A DNA stretch of 64,000 bases from Nocardia fusca NBRC 14340 (GCF_001618425.1 NZ_BDCU01000017.1:582392-646391); one strand, 5' to 3'. Positions 1 through 9,091 are shown, counted from the stretch's first letter. Notes: a model not told the origin generated them from the sequence alone. Translations and numbers: made by a program.

Positions 1-255
1 AGCCTGTGACTGTTGGTTCGCCACATAGTCACCGACACCCGGCAGCAGAATCTCCGGCAGCCCCTGCTCGCTCACAAAGCCCCCTTCGTTCACGGGCGCA
101 CCAGCAAAGCCCCGCTGGCCGGAGATTAGCACAGCGAACGAGCTCATACCTCCCGCTGGCTCGCCTTCGCGAGGCTCGGATATCGTCTCAACGCATCTGT
201 TCGTTGACGACCGTCCGAGCCGACGGGGCCGAGAGTTCGAGGGGGTAATCGGCGC

Positions 256-579
256 ATGCTCGAAGCTGATATCGACGAGCTGAGGAAGCTGGCCGACACG
301 CTGGAAAGCATCGGCGGGGAGATCGACGCGATAGACGTGCGAACCACCGGCGACCAACTGGGCGCGGCGCTTCCAGGCTGCAAACTCGGAACGATCTGTG
401 CGCAGGCAGGCGAGTTCACCGAAGGCGCATGGCTGCGAATAGCCCTCCGGATGCGGGCGTTGTCGGAGATCGTCAGGCAGTGCGCCGACGATATGAACAC
501 CACGGACCAGCAGTTCAAGGACAAGCTGAACACCATGGACTTCCGGATTCCTGGAGGCGGAGAGCATGCCAACCCGTAA
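256..579 (+). CDS. EspC/DUF2580-like type VII secretion-associated protein
   Basis: A 107-residue, almost entirely helical acidic protein (MLEADIDELRKLADTLESIG at the N terminus) with no signal peptide or membrane segment. Size and helix pattern fit the EspC/DUF2580 group of WXG100-related proteins carried with ESX (type VII) systems. The motif evidence is weak because no clear WXG turn is present. Its 3' end overlaps the start of the next gene by 14 bases, so the two are probably translated together and may pair, as EspC-type proteins do with larger partners. The 255 bases before it hold no gene I can support. Confidence 0.6.
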   Translation: MLEADIDELRKLADTLESIGGEIDAIDVRTTGDQLGAALPGCKLGTICAQAGEFTEGAWLRIALRMRALSEIVRQCADDMNTTDQQFKDKLNTMDFRIPGGGEHANP

Positions 580-2899
580 GCAGGTCGAATCCTGGAACAC
601 CGCGAAGCTCTCGGAGTGGGCGGCCGAACTGGAAACCGACACCCAGCATTACGAGACAGAACTCGGCCGGATGCTCCCGCACTTCACCGGCACCAACTGG
701 GCTGGGGCTGCACATGATGCAGCAGCTGACCGCTTCACCGAGGAACACGATCAAGGCCGCAAGCTCTCTCAGGAGATTCGCGACGTGGCGAGCGCGTTGC
801 GAAACGCGGACCAGCGGCTGGCGAACGAACGTCGCCTATTGCTCGGCAAAGTAGGTGAGGCCGAGAACGATCCGACGTGTCCGGTCCGGCTGCAGGTGGC
901 GGACAACTGGGCTGTATCAGGTACAGGTACCGGCCTGTCCCAACAGGATCAGCAGACTGTCACCGACAAGGTCCATATCCACCAGGACGCGATCAACGCC
1001 GCCTACTACAGCCTCGCCAACGCAATCAGCGAAGTGGGCCTAGGGATAACGACCGCGGCTCAAGAGGTCCGGGTGAGGGGCGACCTGGTCGGAGACGGGG
1101 TCTCGGTGACCTCGGTTTCACCCAATGATTCCGGTGAACTGGGTAAGGAAGACGGCGAAGCCCTCGCCGCGTGGGCCAACGGTTCCCTTCCGGACAAGGA
1201 GAACACCGAACTCCTCGAGGAAATCGCGGGCCGCCTGCCGCAAGGAGCGCTCACCGACGAACAACTGAGAATTCTGGCGGCGGGTGGCGAGGTCGACAAT
1301 CTGCCGGCGGACGTTCAGGAGTACTACCGCGGCCTCTATCAGGCGGCCGGCAAGGAGGGCATCCTGGCGTTGAGCGAGCAACTCCGGACGGAGGAGGCCG
1401 CTGGGAACCCCGATGCCGCAGGTCAGCTCGACTCGTTGGCAAACGGGCTGATGGTGGTCAGCAACGAGGACATCGGCACGGGCCGCAACCCCGACGGGAC
1501 GCTGACGAATCCGGGCAGCTACCAGCAGCTTCCCGAAGATGTGCGGCAGCTGCTCGAATCCCGGCGCACCGATCCCGATCCCCTTGAACCCGATGTGCCA
1601 GGCGGGCCGGCCGCGGGTTTGCAGAAGCAGTGGGAAGACACGAACGCCCTCGCAGCGTTACTGGGAGAGGCCAACCCGAATTACGAGCCCGGCACAGAAC
1701 TCGGTACCCAGATGGTTCTGAAATCATCGGACATGGTGCAGGACCAGTACACCTGGCCTGGTCGTGATGATGCGGCCGCACAATTCCTCGGTATCGCGGG
1801 GCGGAACGACGACAGCAGCCACCAGATCTGGACCGGCGAAGGAATGCCCGAAGGATACAAGCCGGAGGAAACCGTCCGTAGCCTTCTCGGCCATGACTGG
1901 TCCGGCTCCGACAACGGGGTCGCGGCTTCCACCATGGTCAACCGGATCACCGAAGAGGCCGCTCTGCCTGCTGATGATCCACGAGGCGAGAGAGGTCGGG
2001 AGGCGCTCGCGAGCCTCGGGGCGATGCTCGCCCCCACCGACGACAACGCGGTATGGGAAAAGAGCAAGGAAGGCATCGCCAACAGTCCGGAGTTGTCTGC
2101 TGCCATCAGCCGCGCCGTATCGACGAACCTGGAATCGGTGAGTATCCCGGGTATGCCGGCCGGATTCACTCAGAGTGTCGTTTATCCCGACGGCCGTGTC
2201 CAGTGGAATGGGGAGGAGGCAAATCGACTGATGCAACTCGCCGGATACGATGAGGAGGGGCGTGTGACCCTGACGGCCGCGATTGAGCAGTACCGCCTGG
2301 ACGAACTGGCCCGAGCTATGCAGGAGAATCCCGGAAATGTGGCCGGCGAGCTTGCCGCAAGTGATGTCGGCGCCTTGACCGGCCGTGCCGATAATGCCAT
2401 CTGGGATGCCCTGATTCACAAAGACAAGATGGAAGGCGAAGAGGTCCTGAATCCGACGGATGCTATGTATCGAGCGAAAACTCTCGGAGCTCAAGTAGTC
2501 GGTGGAATTGCGGACCAAGCTGTTGGAATTGTGAAACCGGTGGAAACCGCAGTGGGATTGACAGGGATCGAGGCCGGTAGCACGGTAGAGAGCGCCGTTA
2601 AAAAGGTGCTCGATGCTGATCCTGAGTATGAATTCAAACAGCGCCCGAGCGAGCAGGCAATGTCGGCTCAGGCTGTCGATAACGCAAATCAAGCAATTCT
2701 GAACGCCGCATACTCGGCCGGAGTCCTTCCACCCCAGCTGCAGACCGAGGCAGGCCCTCTCGGAATGCCGGATATTCGCGCAAACGCAGGCGCTTGGGAA
2801 AATTTTCAGGATTTCGTGGTTGCGCAAGGACTGAGTCAGTATATTCAGGACTACAGTCAGTCATATCAGATCACCCTAGGTCGGCAAGGCGGCTCATGA
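566..2899 (+). CDS. large protein with WXG-like helical N terminus, putative T7SS substrate
   Basis: A 777-residue protein. The first 110 or so residues are helical and include a GTNWAGAAHDAA segment that resembles the WXG turn of type VII substrates. A long mixed region follows, of a type annotated in nocardiae and mycobacteria as a TPR-region protein. There is no signal peptide and no membrane helix, so ESX-type export is the likely route, by inference. No nuclease, ADP-ribosyltransferase or other toxin motif is visible at the C terminus. It overlaps the upstream EspC-like gene and is followed one base later by a lipoprotein gene. Base composition falls visibly in the last 500 bases. Confidence 0.6.
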   Translation: MPTRKQVESWNTAKLSEWAAELETDTQHYETELGRMLPHFTGTNWAGAAHDAAADRFTEEHDQGRKLSQEIRDVASALRNADQRLANERRLLLGKVGEAENDPTCPVRLQVADNWAVSGTGTGLSQQDQQTVTDKVHIHQDAINAAYYSLANAISEVGLGITTAAQEVRVRGDLVGDGVSVTSVSPNDSGELGKEDGEALAAWANGSLPDKENTELLEEIAGRLPQGALTDEQLRILAAGGEVDNLPADVQEYYRGLYQAAGKEGILALSEQLRTEEAAGNPDAAGQLDSLANGLMVVSNEDIGTGRNPDGTLTNPGSYQQLPEDVRQLLESRRTDPDPLEPDVPGGPAAGLQKQWEDTNALAALLGEANPNYEPGTELGTQMVLKSSDMVQDQYTWPGRDDAAAQFLGIAGRNDDSSHQIWTGEGMPEGYKPEETVRSLLGHDWSGSDNGVAASTMVNRITEEAALPADDPRGERGREALASLGAMLAPTDDNAVWEKSKEGIANSPELSAAISRAVSTNLESVSIPGMPAGFTQSVVYPDGRVQWNGEEANRLMQLAGYDEEGRVTLTAAIEQYRLDELARAMQENPGNVAGELAASDVGALTGRADNAIWDALIHKDKMEGEEVLNPTDAMYRAKTLGAQVVGGIADQAVGIVKPVETAVGLTGIEAGSTVESAVKKVLDADPEYEFKQRPSEQAMSAQAVDNANQAILNAAYSAGVLPPQLQTEAGPLGMPDIRANAGAWENFQDFVVAQGLSQYIQDYSQSYQITLGRQGGS

Positions 2900-2900
2900 T

Positions 2901-3647
2901 ATGAGTACTTCATTCGCGAAAGCGAACCGCCGATCCGGTTCCAACTCCGACGCACTTCGAATACTGTTGGTTTGTGGAACGGTATCTTGCTTTCTAGCTT
3001 CGTCGTGCGCTGATCCGGGCGCAGATTATATGCAATCCGACTCTCAGGCGAGAACATACCCTCCTGTTGAATACCGCTGGGACATACCCGCACCTCTGGA
3101 AGGCGAACTGAACGAAGTCGCGAAGTTCGCCATGGAGACCGTGGTACTAGAGAAAGGGATGAGAGATAAGCCTGAATTAGCGGAGCAATACAAATCTCGC
3201 GTGGACTACGGGCGGTTCACAGCCACCGAAAAGGAACTCGAAGAAACGCGCAACCTTTGGGAAGCCGGGGGCGTCATGCTGCGCGCTGTTGCAGTGAACC
3301 CGATCACCCCACCCAGCCAGCAGTTCCTGCAGGAATGGGAGGTGTTGATCTGCTCGTATAACACGCCCGGCCTGTATCTCTACTCCGACGAGGACAGGGA
3401 GAATCTGGTTCCAGACCCCTCTCCGTCATACTGGTATCGACCGAGGGTGGTGCGCTCTCCGACATCAGGCGGCGAACCACGCATTGCCGGTACCCATAAC
3501 TTTCTTTTAACAAATGTCGGGCACACGTATTATACCGGTGGCGTGAATGGCCCCAATACATTCGACGGCGAGCGACCTCCGTGTGAAGATTTCGCGCCTT
3601 CGAGGTTGATTCAGGAGCCACCTGCTCCTTTGCCGCCAGGCGGTTAA
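2901..3647 (+). CDS. putative secreted lipoprotein
   Basis: A 248-residue protein with a basic N terminus, a hydrophobic segment and a relaxed lipobox (FLASSC at about residues 31-36), suggesting a membrane-anchored lipoprotein. The mature part is hydrophilic and rich in Glu, Pro and Tyr, and I recognise no domain. The ATG lies one base after the stop of the 777-residue protein, with AAGGCGG as a possible ribosome site inside that gene, so the two are probably translationally coupled. The DNA is clearly less GC-rich than the core genes. The lipobox is imperfect (Ser at -1), so a plain signal peptide is the alternative. Confidence 0.6.
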   Translation: MSTSFAKANRRSGSNSDALRILLVCGTVSCFLASSCADPGADYMQSDSQARTYPPVEYRWDIPAPLEGELNEVAKFAMETVVLEKGMRDKPELAEQYKSRVDYGRFTATEKELEETRNLWEAGGVMLRAVAVNPITPPSQQFLQEWEVLICSYNTPGLYLYSDEDRENLVPDPSPSYWYRPRVVRSPTSGGEPRIAGTHNFLLTNVGHTYYTGGVNGPNTFDGERPPCEDFAPSRLIQEPPAPLPPGG

Positions 3648-3835
3648 CGGCAACTTCAATTGATCCGGCCTAGAAAGAAGCCCGGCTGGCGTTCGAGGGA
3701 CTCCGAGCCCTCAGAATTTCTCGGCCGAGCCGGATTGAGATGCAGTGCGGCGAGCAATGGGGATCAAATTCGAGGCCCCGGGGTTACTGACGCTGCGTTC
3801 GGAGGCCAATGTTTCGTTGCAATGGACCTGTCAGA

Positions 3836-4441
3836 TCAATCGGGCATGGCTGCAGAGACCATCTCAGCGATCTCAGGCATTCGATCGCAGGGCTTCTCCA
3901 CGGTAAATACGCTTGCCACACTCTTGGATACATCCAAGGCACCATAGGATGTCTCTAATATTATATGGCAGGACTCGGTGGGCCGATCCGTGTAAGTTAT
4001 CGCCTCGATGCCATTTATCTCTATAGGAGTGGCCCTGGATCCTTCACGGTCACGGAACTCATCCAGTGTTACATTGGTGGTGTTTACGTGGAGATACCGG
4101 CTGGTCACGAATAGACCAAATTGGTCCTTCTCTTTGTGTTCAAACTTGCACCCCACGAAAGAGTAGGTGTCGAAGATGGCGTCAATTCTGTCTCTTGTGG
4201 CGGGGTCGAATCCTGCAGCGGCAACTACATCATCCCCGAGTTCACGACATGGATCACGGTTCACCGCGGCACGGCCCATGTTGACTTGACTTGAGGTCGG
4301 CGGGGCGGGTACCGCGATGCTAGGAGCGGTACTAGTCGACTGCATACCGGTGGTCTGGGTGCTTGTATTCTCCGGTGCCGCGCACGCACTGAGCAGCGCA
4401 ACAGCAATCAGCACCCAGCAGAGAAGGATCCTTGCTTTCAC
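3836..4441 (-). CDS. DUF3558-type lipoprotein
   Basis: A 201-residue lipoprotein. The start is GTG at 4441, chosen because it overlaps the stop of the preceding gene as GTGA and is directly followed by a signal peptide (VKARILLCWVLIAVALLSAC). An in-frame ATG 57 bases upstream would place 19 basic residues ahead of that signal. The lipobox is LLSAC. The mature part has the DPCRELGDDVV opening and paired cysteines (VGCKF, ESCHI, EKPCD) of the DUF3558 lipoproteins common in Nocardia and mycobacteria. Function is unknown. Coupling to a WXG-like gene suggests a role linked to a type VII substrate. Confidence 0.8.
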   Translation of the reverse strand: MKARILLCWVLIAVALLSACAAPENTSTQTTGMQSTSTAPSIAVPAPPTSSQVNMGRAAVNRDPCRELGDDVVAAAGFDPATRDRIDAIFDTYSFVGCKFEHKEKDQFGLFVTSRYLHVNTTNVTLDEFRDREGSRATPIEINGIEAITYTDRPTESCHIILETSYGALDVSKSVASVFTVEKPCDRMPEIAEMVSAAMPD

Positions 4442-4833
4442 GACGGGTCCCCCAATGCGGCGGAATCTGCGACGAATCTGGTCCGAGATGCGTTGCACTG
4501 GTCTGCTTCCGCGATCATGTTTCCGGCACGGAAGTAGGCTTCTTGGAGTCGCATAGCTCCTTCTACAAGTTGATTCAGTACATCGACTCCGTCTGAGGCT
4601 TTTCGGCCGAAGCCCTTCTGCAGATCCTGTGCTGACTTGAAACCTCCGAAGCCGTTCGGATTGATGGCCTCAAGGAGCCGGTCTCGTATTTCGATCAGCC
4701 CGATGATCATCTTCTGGTATTCGGATGCGGCTTGACGTGCGACATCAGGGTCGTATCTGATCTCGCCCGCTGCGGCCCCGTTGATGAAGGCAGCAATCTG
4801 CGCCTGGCCGTAGTCGATTGCGGTTTGGTTCAT
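4438..4833 (-). CDS. WXG100-like helical protein
   Basis: A 131-residue, signal-less, largely helical protein. Two long amphipathic helices are joined by a glycine-rich turn (INPNGFGGFKSA, residues 57-68), and the layout resembles WXG100/DUF2563-like proteins exported by ESX systems. The ATG at 4833 is preceded by GAGGGGG, a good ribosome site. Its stop overlaps the DUF3558 lipoprotein start by 4 bases. Gene order (helical protein, then lipoprotein) mirrors the cassette at 256-3647 on the other strand. No secretion machinery gene is in the window. Confidence 0.6.
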   Translation of the reverse strand: MNQTAIDYGQAQIAAFINGAAAGEIRYDPDVARQAASEYQKMIIGLIEIRDRLLEAINPNGFGGFKSAQDLQKGFGRKASDGVDVLNQLVEGAMRLQEAYFRAGNMIAEADQCNASRTRFVADSAALGDPS

Positions 4834-4919
4834 CGATGGGACCCCCTCAACGGCTTCGGTTGCTCAGGCTAACAGAAGGGAAGGGTGGGCGTGGTTAACC
4901 AGTGCTGGGCGCGGAGTTC

Positions 4920-5135
4920 TCAGCGGTCCAGGTAGAGGCGTTCGCAAGGAAGGCGTGGGAGGTTGGCCGGTTCCGCGCGGAGGACGGCAGCCGTGTGGGC
5001 GCCGTGGTGCGCGGTCCACTCCTGGAGAAAGCGTTCGGCGGCAGTGGGATGGACTCGGTAGTCGAGTCGGAGGCCGTGGAGGAAGACTGTGAGGTGGACA
5101 TCGGCCTCGAACCGTTGGGTTGAGTAGGCGCTCAT
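4920..5135 (-). CDS. small conserved-looking protein coupled to recombinase-like gene
   Basis: A 71-residue protein starting MSAYSTQRFEADVHLTVFLH. The start at 5135 is chosen because its ATG overlaps the upstream stop as ATGA. It has no membrane segment, no signal peptide and no domain I recognise. It contains two His residues at residues 45-46 (TAHHGAHTAA). The overlap implies co-expression with the 219-residue gene upstream. Confidence 0.5.
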   Translation of the reverse strand: MSAYSTQRFEADVHLTVFLHGLRLDYRVHPTAAERFLQEWTAHHGAHTAAVLRAEPANLPRLPCERLYLDR

Positions 5136-5791
5136 GGTCGCGCCTGTGTGAGACCTGTGTGTAGCCGTTGGAGCATCGCGAGGGATGGGCACGTACCAAA
5201 GGTGGTCCGCCCGGCCGGCGGGTAAGCGAGGCCGCGGGAGACGACGCGCTCGCGGTGGCTGCGGCTGGCAGGGACGAGTTTGCCGGTTTCGACCAGGAGG
5301 GCGAAAGCGGCGGCTTTACGAGGGCAGTCCAAGGGATTGCAGGTCAGGTGGGTCTGCATGATGCGGTGCGCGTCGACGATGCGCAGCCGGGTGTCGGGTT
5401 CGCTGTGCCAGAGCTCGGGCAACCAGATGGGTTCGTGGGGAGCGTCATGTGGGTTCGTGCCGACTTTCATCCAGAGCTGTCCCGGGCACACCGTCATGAG
5501 GTCGCAGGTGTCGCAGACTCGGCCGGGGTGGTTTTCCAGATGCGCCAGGTCGGGGATGATCAGCGTTGTTGTTTCGGTGGCACGGACGATGTCGAGGACG
5601 TGACCGATAGCGTCGGGAACGGAGTCGGGGCCGAGTCGGACTATGTAGACCAGCGTGTGATGCTGCTGTCGGGCGAGTTGACGGATAGCTTCCGTGTCGT
5701 GGGTCTCATAGGGAGAGAGGTCGGTTCGGAGATAGCCGATCGCGCGGGGGCGATGCGGGTGCTGTTTTTCGTTCACCGGACGTAACGTCAT
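5132..5791 (-). CDS. degenerate recombinase/resolvase-fold protein
   Basis: A 219-residue protein. The start at 5791 is preferred over an ATG at 5857 because AAAAGGG lies 8 bases upstream. Residues 10-80 (AIGYLRTDLSPYETHDTEAI) look like the N-terminal catalytic fold of serine resolvases, but the catalytic Ser of the usual Y-x-R-x-S motif is not in place. There is also a cysteine-rich stretch (CDTCDLMTVC) and a TCNPLDCPR segment. I infer a non-catalytic resolvase-fold regulator or accessory protein, not an active recombinase. It is divergent from the DUF5753 regulator at 6079 and coupled to a small ORF downstream. Confidence 0.5.
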   Translation of the reverse strand: MTLRPVNEKQHPHRPRAIGYLRTDLSPYETHDTEAIRQLARQQHHTLVYIVRLGPDSVPDAIGHVLDIVRATETTTLIIPDLAHLENHPGRVCDTCDLMTVCPGQLWMKVGTNPHDAPHEPIWLPELWHSEPDTRLRIVDAHRIMQTHLTCNPLDCPRKAAAFALLVETGKLVPASRSHRERVVSRGLAYPPAGRTTFGTCPSLAMLQRLHTGLTQARP

Positions 5792-6078
5792 CTGTTCTAT
5801 CCCTTTTCGGAGATGGTGATTTTCCCGGTGACCGCGCATGACAATTCCTGCCGGCACGGCAAGGCGATTCCGGCAGCTTTCCTGAATATTCGCAATGAAA
5901 GTATCTGTGCCCGGGATTTATCCGAGTTCCCGGTCATCGGGTGGATACAGTAGACACCGAAAGCTGTTCGCTGGAAAGACTATTCGGGGCCATCCGAGCA
6001 GGTCGCCGGGCGTCCAGTATGGGTAGGTCCAGAAAACATAGGTCCGTACTGGACCACGACGAGATAGCGAGGGTGGGC

Positions 6079-6972
6079 ATGGCTATTGGTTCGACTCTTC
6101 CACGGCGCGCTTTGGGTCGGCGGCTTCGGGAACTGCGGTTCCAATCCAAGAAGAGTCAACTGGCCGCGGGATTGGCGATCGAAGTGTCCAAGCAAGGGAT
6201 CGGGAGGTTGGAAGAGGGGCAACCGGTTCGGATCAGTACCGCGCAGTTCCGGGATCTACTGGCGTTCTATGGGGCCGACGACGAAGTATCGGATGAGGTA
6301 CTGGGCCTTGTCCAAGAGGTGAAGGTGGCGAAGGGCGATCCGTCGCGCGGGTGGTGGCGCACCTACGCCGATGTGGTGAACCCACACTTCGACCATTTCA
6401 TGAGTCTCGAGCAGGCGTGCTCCCGGATGACCGCATTCCAGCTGACGCTCCTGCCCGGCTTGGTGCAGACGGCGGAGTATCGCCAGTGGCTGATCCGGAC
6501 GGCCGACCCCGAGATGCCAGCACTGGACGTCGACCGGCGACTGGAGCTGATGGAGAGGCGGCAACGCAGACTTGCTGCGGATCAGCAATTCACAATCGAT
6601 GTGCTGCTGTCGGAAGCAGCATTGCGACACCAGGTGGGGGGACGCCATGTGATGGCCGGTCAGGCTCAGCACCTCGTCGATCTGGGAAGAATGCCGAATG
6701 TTTCCATCCGAGTGATTCCCTTCGGCGTCGGCGGGCACTCTGGATTGATCGTCCAGTCGTTTACACTCTTCGAGTTCCCCTCCCTGCGTACAGCTCGCGC
6801 CCCGGAACCGCCAGTGGTGTTCGTGGAGGGCTTTACCGGAGCACTGTTCCTGGAGGAAGACAGCGCGATCGAACGCCACAGGCAAGCTTTGGCCGATCTT
6901 CACGAGGTAGCGTTGAGTGCCGACGACAGTAGGCGCCTGATGCAGGAAATCGCAGAGGAGTTTGTCGCGTGA
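6079..6972 (+). CDS. XRE-family regulator with DUF5753 (Scr1-type)
   Basis: A 297-residue DNA-binding protein. The start at 6079 puts the XRE helix-turn-helix (ALGRRLRELR...EVSKQGIGRLEEGQ) within residues 10-50, with GCGAGGG as a weak ribosome site. The open frame extends upstream to 5941 without homology. Residues from about 100 to 285 match the DUF5753 layout (MTAFQLTLLPGLVQTAEYRQ, then IRVIPFGVGGHSG). In actinomycetes these regulators pair with a small DUF397 protein and act in an antitoxin-like or developmental role. Here the DUF397 partner follows with a 4-base overlap. Confidence 0.9.
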   Translation: MAIGSTLPRRALGRRLRELRFQSKKSQLAAGLAIEVSKQGIGRLEEGQPVRISTAQFRDLLAFYGADDEVSDEVLGLVQEVKVAKGDPSRGWWRTYADVVNPHFDHFMSLEQACSRMTAFQLTLLPGLVQTAEYRQWLIRTADPEMPALDVDRRLELMERRQRRLAADQQFTIDVLLSEAALRHQVGGRHVMAGQAQHLVDLGRMPNVSIRVIPFGVGGHSGLIVQSFTLFEFPSLRTARAPEPPVVFVEGFTGALFLEEDSAIERHRQALADLHEVALSADDSRRLMQEIAEEFVA

Positions 6973-7160
6973 CCAGGGATCTAACCGGCGTGAGCTGGTT
7001 AAAGAGCAGCTACAGCCAGCCGAGCGGTGATTGCGTGGAGGTCGCGCACACGACCGATGCGGTCGGTGTCCGGGATTCGAAGGACCCCGCTGGACCCACC
7101 CTCGTCTTCGCCCCAGCCGAGTGGGATGCGTTCATCCAAAAGATCTCGTCCAACAGCTGA
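6969..7160 (+). CDS. DUF397 small protein
   Basis: A 63-residue protein with the full DUF397 signature: WLKSSYSQPSGDCVEVA, then VGVRDSKDPAGPTLVFAP, then EWDAFI. DUF397 proteins are the usual small partners of DUF5753 regulators. The GTG start overlaps the upstream stop as GTGA, so translation is coupled. A strong hairpin at 7340-7381 lies downstream. Confidence 0.92.
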   Translation: MTRDLTGVSWLKSSYSQPSGDCVEVAHTTDAVGVRDSKDPAGPTLVFAPAEWDAFIQKISSNS

Positions 7161-7339
7161 ATGCCGCGACTACCGAGCGAGTTAATCCGCCGCGGTGATT
7201 CGCAGCGGGGACATCCCGCATGGCCGAACACCGGGAAAGACCGCAGTTCAGCTAGCCCGACACGATCGTCAAATGATCGACACGCCCACGGATACGAACA
7301 CGACCGCCGACGGCGCGCCTCGTTCACCGGTGCGGACAA

Positions 7340-7381
7340 CGCCTGTCGCTACCGCACTGGTCGGTGCGGTAGCGACAGGCG
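7340..7381. terminator. perfect 18-bp inverted repeat between convergent genes
   Basis: Bases 7340-7357 and 7364-7381 form an 18-bp perfect stem with a 6-base loop (TGGTCG). It lies between the DUF397 gene and the convergent RDD gene. It has no T-run, so it is probably a factor-assisted or bidirectional terminator. Confidence 0.6.
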
Positions 7382-7401
7382 GCCGTCGGAATTGCGAAGA
7401 A

Positions 7402-7884
7402 CTATGTGTCGATGACCTGCGTCCCGCCCGCCGCGTTGTCGTGCCAACCCTGCTTCGTCGGACTAGAGCTGATGGTGAACGCGATGGCGATGGCCGCGGC
7501 GAACCACAGCAACCCACCCACCCACGGGATCAGGTTGAGCAGCATGTAGGCGTTGCGGACCGCGGAGTCCTTGAGGCTGGGTTTCGGTGCCCTGCCCGAC
7601 CCGTTGACGTGCAGGCTGAGGAGTTTCTTGCCCGGTGTCGAACCGGAGGACACTTCGAAGAGAACGAAGTAGAGCCAGCCGAAGGCGGCGCCGGGGAGGA
7701 CCGAGACCCAGTCGGGGAGGTCCCAGACCGTGCCGAGGAGCCAGAAGAAGATGGCGCCGATGATGCCGGCGATGATCCAGTCGACGAACCTGGCTACCGC
7801 GCGTTTGCCCAGGCCGGCAGGTCTGAGGCTGCTGGCGGGACTTGCTGTCGGGCTGTATGCGGGGTCGAATCCACCTGCGGTCAT
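7402..7884 (-). CDS. RDD family membrane protein
   Basis: A 160-residue membrane protein. The RDD pattern is visible: GKRAVARFVDWIIAG at about residues 27-41, then SGSTPGKKLLSLHV, then LKDSAVRNAYMLLNLIPW. Three hydrophobic segments cover about residues 36-54, 60-80 and 115-138. The ATG at 7884 is chosen because AGGAGG lies 4 bases upstream, whereas the adjacent GTG at 7887 would be too close to it. RDD proteins are poorly understood; transport or Na+/H+ exchange has been suggested for some. It appears to be a single-gene unit. Confidence 0.85.
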   Translation of the reverse strand: MTAGGFDPAYSPTASPASSLRPAGLGKRAVARFVDWIIAGIIGAIFFWLLGTVWDLPDWVSVLPGAAFGWLYFVLFEVSSGSTPGKKLLSLHVNGSGRAPKPSLKDSAVRNAYMLLNLIPWVGGLLWFAAAIAIAFTISSSPTKQGWHDNAAGGTQVIDT

Positions 7885-8158
7885 CACGCCTCCTAGCGAT
7901 CGCTGTGTGGCTTCGGGTGCCTGTCACGTGCTTACGGCATGTCGATCTCCGAGGATTCCACGGCGGAGGCGGCAGCGGCGGTGTCGACACTGTTTCGTGT
8001 CCATCTTGAAGCACGCACTCAATGCGGCTGATGACAGAAAGTGACCGAATCGTCCACAGCACGCGCACGAGCGAGTGGCCCCCGGACGGGCACTGACCAG
8101 GCCGCGCGCCGTCCGCCCGGCCACTGAGTGCTCCCGGCTCCCGTATCGCTCGGACAGC

Positions 8159-9043
8159 TCAATCGATCAGGTCCCGTAGTGCCGCGATAATCGTGTCGGG
8201 TTGTTCTTCCGGCAGGAAATGGCCGCATTTCACGGTTGCGGTGCACAGGTCGGTGGCCCATTCGGCCCAGATCGCGGCCGGATCGAACGGCAAGACCATC
8301 TCGCCCGGGTCCTGCCAGAGGGCGGTGACCGGCATATCGAGCCGGCGGCGCTGTGCACGATCGGCCTCGTCATCGGCATTGTCGACAGCGGCACTCGCCC
8401 GGTAGTCGGCGCACACCGCGGCGATGGCGTCGGGTTCGCGGGCGGCGGCGAGGTACTCGGCGCGGATATCGGCCGGGATGGCCTCGGAGATGTGGAGCCA
8501 GCTGTCGAGGAAATGTCCGAAGAACAGGTCGGGGTCGGCTCGGATCATGCGCTCGGCGAGATCTGTCGGTTGCGCCAGCAGGTAGAGGTGGAACGCGAAG
8601 ACACCGGCAGTCCCCCGCAGCGTGGCCCACATGTTCACGGCCGGGAGCACGTCCAGGATGGCGAGGTGGCTGATCGTGCCTGGATGGTCGAGACCTGCCC
8701 GGAATGCGACCAGCCCGCCGCGGTCGTGTCCGGCCAGGGCGAAGCGGCTGTGCCCGAGGGATCGCATGAGTTCGACGACATCCGCGGCCATGGTGCGTTT
8801 GGCGTAGGTTCGGCCTCCGTGCTCGCCGGCCGGTTTGTCACTGTCGCCGTAACCGCGCAGATCCGGGCAGACCACCTGATGGTCGTGGGCGAGGTCGGCG
8901 GCGACGTGGCGCCAGGCGAGGTGTGTTTGCGGGAAACCGTGCAACAGCACGATCGGCGGGCCGGAACCGGCGATGGCCACGTTCAGCCGCACGTCGCCGA
9001 CAGGAATGCGTTCGTAGTCGAAGCCCGGAATTCGAATACCCAT
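8159..9043 (-). CDS. alpha/beta hydrolase, fluoroacetate-dehalogenase/epoxide-hydrolase type
   Basis: A 294-residue alpha/beta hydrolase. HGFP at 35-38 forms the oxyanion region, followed by DLRGYGDSDKP. The nucleophile elbow is AGHDRGG with Asp107 in place of the serine of lipases, which is typical of haloacetate dehalogenases and epoxide hydrolases. A His in VKCGHFLPEEQ near the C terminus completes the triad. The GHDRGG...LDHPG spacing is closest to fluoroacetate dehalogenases, but substrate cannot be assigned by eye. It is transcribed toward the RDD gene, and nothing nearby suggests a pathway. Confidence 0.85.
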   Translation of the reverse strand: MGIRIPGFDYERIPVGDVRLNVAIAGSGPPIVLLHGFPQTHLAWRHVAADLAHDHQVVCPDLRGYGDSDKPAGEHGGRTYAKRTMAADVVELMRSLGHSRFALAGHDRGGLVAFRAGLDHPGTISHLAILDVLPAVNMWATLRGTAGVFAFHLYLLAQPTDLAERMIRADPDLFFGHFLDSWLHISEAIPADIRAEYLAAAREPDAIAAVCADYRASAAVDNADDEADRAQRRRLDMPVTALWQDPGEMVLPFDPAAIWAEWATDLCTATVKCGHFLPEEQPDTIIAALRDLID

Positions 9044-9091
9044 GCCCGGACGATAAAGATCACTACCGACAAAGGGCTTCCCGCCGATCGT

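Noticed and set aside
6..248. Plus-strand frame of 80 codons at the left edge
   Set aside because: Composition is Ser/Arg/Pro-rich without domain, and no ribosome site is present; not supportable as a gene.
3660..3947. Plus-strand frame of 95 codons after the lipoprotein gene
   Set aside because: It runs antisense to the end of the DUF3558 lipoprotein and has no ribosome site or homology.
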